From: Sphagnum compactum
Taxonomy: Eukaryota > Bryophyta > Sphagnopsida > Sphagnales
Assembly (NCBI GenBank): GCA_965153455.1
Contig: OZ234503.1
Location: 10,669,118-10,733,117 of the forward strand
DNA length: 64,000 bases
Direction: 5' to 3'
Shown: in pieces, positions 59,390 to 64,000 of the stretch
Layout of the letters: every line of letters starts with the position of its first letter
Position numbering within the stretch: the first letter of the stretch is position 1
The notes under the pieces: generated by a model
What the model was told of the DNA's origin: nothing
The model's input: the letters and a program-made list of their open reading frames with translations, nothing else
The model's database searches: none
Program-made: the position numbers and the translations under genes

Positions 59390-62300
59390 AAAACCAAGGT
59401 GTGTTCCATAACTCCTAAAAAGACAGAAGGTTTGTCAAGTTGACAAACAAAAAATAAATTTTAAATTTTAAATTTTTTTGGTTTGGACAAATTTTTGACT
59501 AATGCCCCATTTTATTATAATTGAATCATGGCCCTAAATTTGACCTCCCACTAAAATCCCCTTTGGGATTGCTCCCCTTAAATAAATTTTTTTTAAAAAA
59601 ATTATCATTTTCCTTTGTTGTAATTGGAATGTTGTTTTGGGTTTTCCCTTATGGAATCAGGTCATGCCCACAATTCAATTCTTTCACTATGAGAGATTGT
59701 GTTTACAAAAACTTCATTGCCTTGCAATTAGAATTCCAAAACAACTAATGTGCAACTTTATTACAACTACGCCATGGAAATATTATGAATTTAAAAATAA
59801 AATGCCATGTTAGAAATTCATGGAATTTTATTAAGTTGCATATTAATGATAAGATGGACCCCCTATATGGATGAATGTATGCATGGTATATATAATTGTG
59901 TTCATCATGTTTGATTTTGTTAGCCAATTGCATGAGAATTGCATATGACAATTATAATACAATTGAAATACATGAAACCTTCATCAACAACTACTTTGTA
60001 ACTAATGTACGACCTTGACACATACAATCAAGCCACATATATGCATTACCATTGTCCATTAAATTTGGCACTTTCACATCTTTTGTAATTAATTATCAAA
60101 TATGATTTGCAATAATACAATTAGTTGGGACACTAGGTTTTCCTTATATAAATAACCTTAGGCTAGGTAATATAAACCTATTTTATTAGGCTAATAGACC
60201 TATAACTAGCTAGTAGGCTACATTAATTAACCTACCCTACCCAACTACAAGCTACAATAATTATGATTACATTAGTTATTAATAATATTTAATATTAATA
60301 TTAATATTATTATTTTATATATTAAATATGTATATTCCATATTAATATCTAATATTATCAATTATGAGATATTATGAACTATAATAGTTATTGTAATTAA
60401 TAGGTAGACTATGTTAGTACAATATATCATTTATCTAGTTAATTCTAAACTTTTCAAAAGTTCAAAATTAACAAATGACCATTTGGAGATTGAAAATTCA
60501 AAGAGAAACTTTGATTTGGGGACCACCATATGATGCAACAATAGATACTAATAATGTTTTACCTCACTAAATGATCAAAATAGATATTTCCAACATTTTG
60601 TTCAAAAAACTTGATCTTTACCACCAAATTTGAAAAGTCTATAACTAACAATTTAGTCCAAAATTAGTTAAATAAATATTATTTAATTACTAAATAATAA
60701 TTGCAAGTAAGTTGCAACTATGATGAAACTTAATTTTTTATCCCATTTTTTTGTCCTACTTTTTGAGTTTATAATATATATAAATAAATCGAGAAGAATT
60801 AAAAAAACAAGTGGCATTTGGGATGAACCAATAAAAGAAGGTTAAACCCAAAATAAAATAAAATAATCCCAAATTACTTTATTTCCTACCTGATTAGTTT
60901 ATTCTTAATTAACTAATTACCTACTTAGGCCTAATTATTTACTTACGTAGCCTAACCTAACTAAGGTAGGTAGTTAGGCCTACTTACATCTTGACCTAAA
61001 TGCCACATGTCAACATCTTACTAACCTTAAGTTGAATAATCTAAATTAAATTAATAAAAATATTTAATATCAAAATAAATTTAAAATTACCATTTGTCCA
61101 TTGATGATTTGTTATTAGTGTTGTGTCTAATGGTTTCAACCTTGATGATGAATGAAAACCATGTCAATACATCATTGCCCATGTGGTTGCAACATAATTA
61201 TATTTTTGTTCCATAATAGTTGTAATGGACTAGTTGCAAGGTGGTTGCAATAATTGCAAAACCCAATTGTAAGCCTAGTTGCAAAACATCTTATTTTTCC
61301 ATAGTGTTTTTCACAAATGATTTTTTGTTTTAGAAATTATGTTCCTTTTCAGGCTTGAACTTTTCACGTCACCTTGCATTAGAGAATGTTTCCTTTAAGC
61401 AACTATTTTTGCCAATGAAACATGTCACTTTTCCTCATGCTTGTTTTTGGCCCAAGTTTGAAATCCCATCACAAACTGACAACCCAAGTCAAGTTCCTGC
61501 ATGTGGTTGATCTTTTGCATGAACTCAATGTATGCCTTGACATAATGTTGTAAGTTGTCATTCAAATTGTTTCAAGGTCTTTAAGTTTATACTTTGAAAT
61601 GTAATTGGAGTTTTTTGGGAAAATTTTGCTTCTTTGTGTTTCGGGATAAAAATCCCCACTAGGAATGTCACACCTTGATTTTCCTAGATCTATTGAACTT
61701 TGAAAAATCATAAAAAAAACATTTAAATAAAAAATTTCATAAATTTTTTTAATGAGTACATTTATTAGGTTCCATAGAATTTGGAATTTCAATAATATCA
61801 AGAATATTATTTGTTTTGATGTTCCTAATCATTACATTTAGAAAAAGTTTCATGAACATAACGTTAGTTCCTTTCCTTGAACTTTTTGGTCAAGAACACA
61901 AACTTGAAACGTGATTTGAGAATTTTCTTGGGAATTGTTTTCCTAAGGTAATTTGGAAATCATTTTATTTTTAGGTTTTTATTTGGCAATTAATCAAGTA
62001 AGTCTAATTTAGTTATGAATTTTCAAAGTTAAGCTATCAATTTCTAAAAGGCCATTTTAATTAATAATATAATTTTTTAACAATTTCTAATTTTTTAAAT
62101 TCCAAAATAAACTTCAAGCCATATATTAATGCATGCAGTTGATAAACATGAGAAAAAAAATATAATTGTGAAAACATTTAAAGTAAAGGGCCCAAGAAAA
62201 TGATTTGGCCATTTTTGGTTCCTTAACCATTATTTGAGATGATTCCTAATGGTACCACCCAAGGATGGGTTCGCCCTCCTTCACATTCTTCCACCAAGAC

Positions 62301-64000
62301 ATTGAAACATACATTTAAAGTAAGATTTAACCAATGTTGTCCAGTTTTGGGTTTCTTGTTTGGTTTAGATATGGGTTTGGATCTAAAAATTAAATCTAGT
62401 GGGCTTATAAAAGAAAATAACCCGCCATAAAACTTGGACCAAGTCAAGAGCCTATCTTAAGACTTGGATTTAATTTGAAAAAAACCAAGGTCAATTGGAT
62501 TCAACCCTAGACCCAACTCAAGGTTCTTATGACCCTTCATGCAAGGTTCATGTCTTAAATTTAAATAAGGTTTAGGTAAGGTCTAAAATGTAATTAATAA
62601 TTGAACTTTTTGCACTTCTTTTAGGAGAAGCCCTTCCTTTTAAGCACCTTTGATAGTTTCCTCATTAAATGGTTGAACATTGCACATGGGATAAAACTAA
62701 GGTGTTCATTGCTAGCTTTGTAGATTTTCTCATTACAGCTTTGGGCAATGCACATGGGATTGTCACTAGAAATAAGTTGGAATGAGCCCCAACTTAAGTT
62801 TTGAATTGGAGGTTTTTATAAAGATCGGATTCAATAGCCTCATAACCATTGGTTAAATTTTTTTGACCTAGCTTTGGAATCAATGGGTTTTGATTTTTGA
62901 AAATATTCCCTAGACTCATAATCAAAGAGTCTTCCATCTTAAAAAAATTAGACCTAGACTAAATAGTTCTTATAAAAACCAAAAATTGACCGACATTAGA
63001 TTGAACCGACTCCAGCACAAAATCCCAATCAATTTTGATGACACATGGATATAATTTTAGCATTTTAAGAAGTTAAACATCAACAACATTTTGGTTTTGG
63101 ACACCATTTAAACAATTGGGATTTGTTGGTTTGAATCTCATTTCTTTTAATATCCCCCGTTGAGGATCTCCATCAACCTTGGTCAAGTCTAAAATGTATG
63201 GCATGCATAAAGGTGGTTAATTGTTCAATAATGAAAGAAACATGTGCCAATTCTTCTAGATGGTTGAAATGGTGGTAAGATTCCTCCTCTTTGTCCTCGT
63301 GATCTTGTTGGGATTCATTTTGAGTGAATTCAGGTTTGAACCTTGCTAAAAAATGATGGATTTGTCCACAACAATTTCAAGTTCAACCTCACATTACTTA
63401 TGTTTGCCTATTTTGGTCATCATATTTGACATGGGTTTGTTTTTTGAATCAAAACTTCATACCAAAGCTTTAATATCAAATGACAGACCCCTAGGTTTGT
63501 TAAGGGGTATTGAGGTTTAACTTTTGATTCTTTGTTTTGCAATGGAATGCAAACTTAAGACACATTCTTTAGTTCCCAAAAGAAAGAGGGTTGTTGGGAA
63601 CTTCAAAATGGGATTAGGACAAATTCAAAAGTTTGAGTTCAAGGTGAAATCAATTTTCACAAAACAGAAAATATGATGATTAATACAAATTGAGGCCAAT
63701 ATGATGCACGTTGGAAAAGAAATGGCAAGCCACATTCACAAGACACATCATGACTCAAACTTGGAGGAATCAACATTCTCTTTGCTATACCATACTCCTT
63801 GATCATATTTGGCAACAAATTACTAAATAATTAACTAAAATTTAAATTTTAACTTTCGCATTTGGTTTTTTAATTCTAAAATTTGTGGCAGGAAATGGTT
63901 ATAAATAATAATAAACATATTTATTTTAAGGTTGTGGGATGGTCTAATGTGTTTATATTGTTTCAATTTTAAGTTTCAGAACTTAAGGTTTATGGTTCAA
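59390..64000. other. AT-rich intergenic DNA, no supported gene
   Basis: No gene is supported; the longest frames are about 79 codons without motifs. CCTA/TAGG-rich segments lie at 60130-60250 and 60885-61000, and an AAT/ATT-rich low-complexity stretch at 60265-60370. Confidence 0.5.
60130..61000. repeat. Two CCTA/TAGG-rich segments flanking AT-rich sequence
   Basis: At 60130-60250 and 60885-61000, TAGGC, TAGGTA, CCTAAC and CCTACC recur in both orientations (for example AACTAAGGTAGGTAGTTAGG). The two segments are related in composition to 27860-27975. They may be remnants of one repeat family or expansion products of a short motif. Confidence 0.5.

Overview
This window looks like nuclear DNA from a land plant. 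The genes are spliced, with GT-AG introns and pyrimidine-rich acceptors, and they belong to plant families: a DYW-type pentatricopeptide repeat (PPR) protein, a plant NAP1 ending in CKQQ, a sucrose/H+ symporter, and a NYN-LOTUS nuclease. Plant telomere-type AAACCCT motifs occur near two gene starts. The GC-richer gene islands sit in very AT-rich, gene-poor DNA full of decayed repeats. That pattern suggests a bryophyte such as a moss, or another seed-free plant, but this placement is inference.

Layout. 1.2-3.6 kb: intronless DYW-class PPR gene (minus), with low-order tandem repeats upstream (4.4-5.8 kb). 5.8-17.8 kb: AT-rich repeat debris containing one well-delimited non-autonomous Helitron (14.9-15.3 kb). 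17.86-22.99 kb: complete 13-exon nucleosome assembly protein 1 gene (minus), reconstructed exon by exon in a single consistent phase. 23.3-24.1 kb: 12-bp minisatellite and a dispersed repeat. 24.1-31.0 kb: gene desert. 31.0-34.4 kb: a small conserved plant protein gene (plus) and a poorly resolved convergent transcription unit (minus). 36.8-38.6 kb: intronless sucrose transporter (plus). 38.6-46.8 kb: repeats, microsatellites and one orphan exon-like island. 46.8-52.0 kb: NYN-LOTUS RNA-binding/nuclease gene (plus) with a duplicated 5' leader exon and two possible 3' ends. 53.5-64 kb: AT-rich desert with a dead PIF/Harbinger transposase fragment at 59.0-59.4 kb.

The genes have no obvious shared pathway. 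Two probably act in organelle or cytoplasmic RNA metabolism (the PPR editing-type factor and the NYN-LOTUS protein). One is a histone chaperone, one a sucrose carrier, and one a small protein of unknown role. I found no convincing tRNA, rRNA or CRISPR array, and no clear new multi-gene system. The most unusual items are the G-rich Helitron, the duplicated leader exon and alternative C-termini of the NYN-LOTUS gene, the duplicated last exon of NAP1, and dispersed repeat pairs whose differences look dominated by C-to-T and G-to-A changes.
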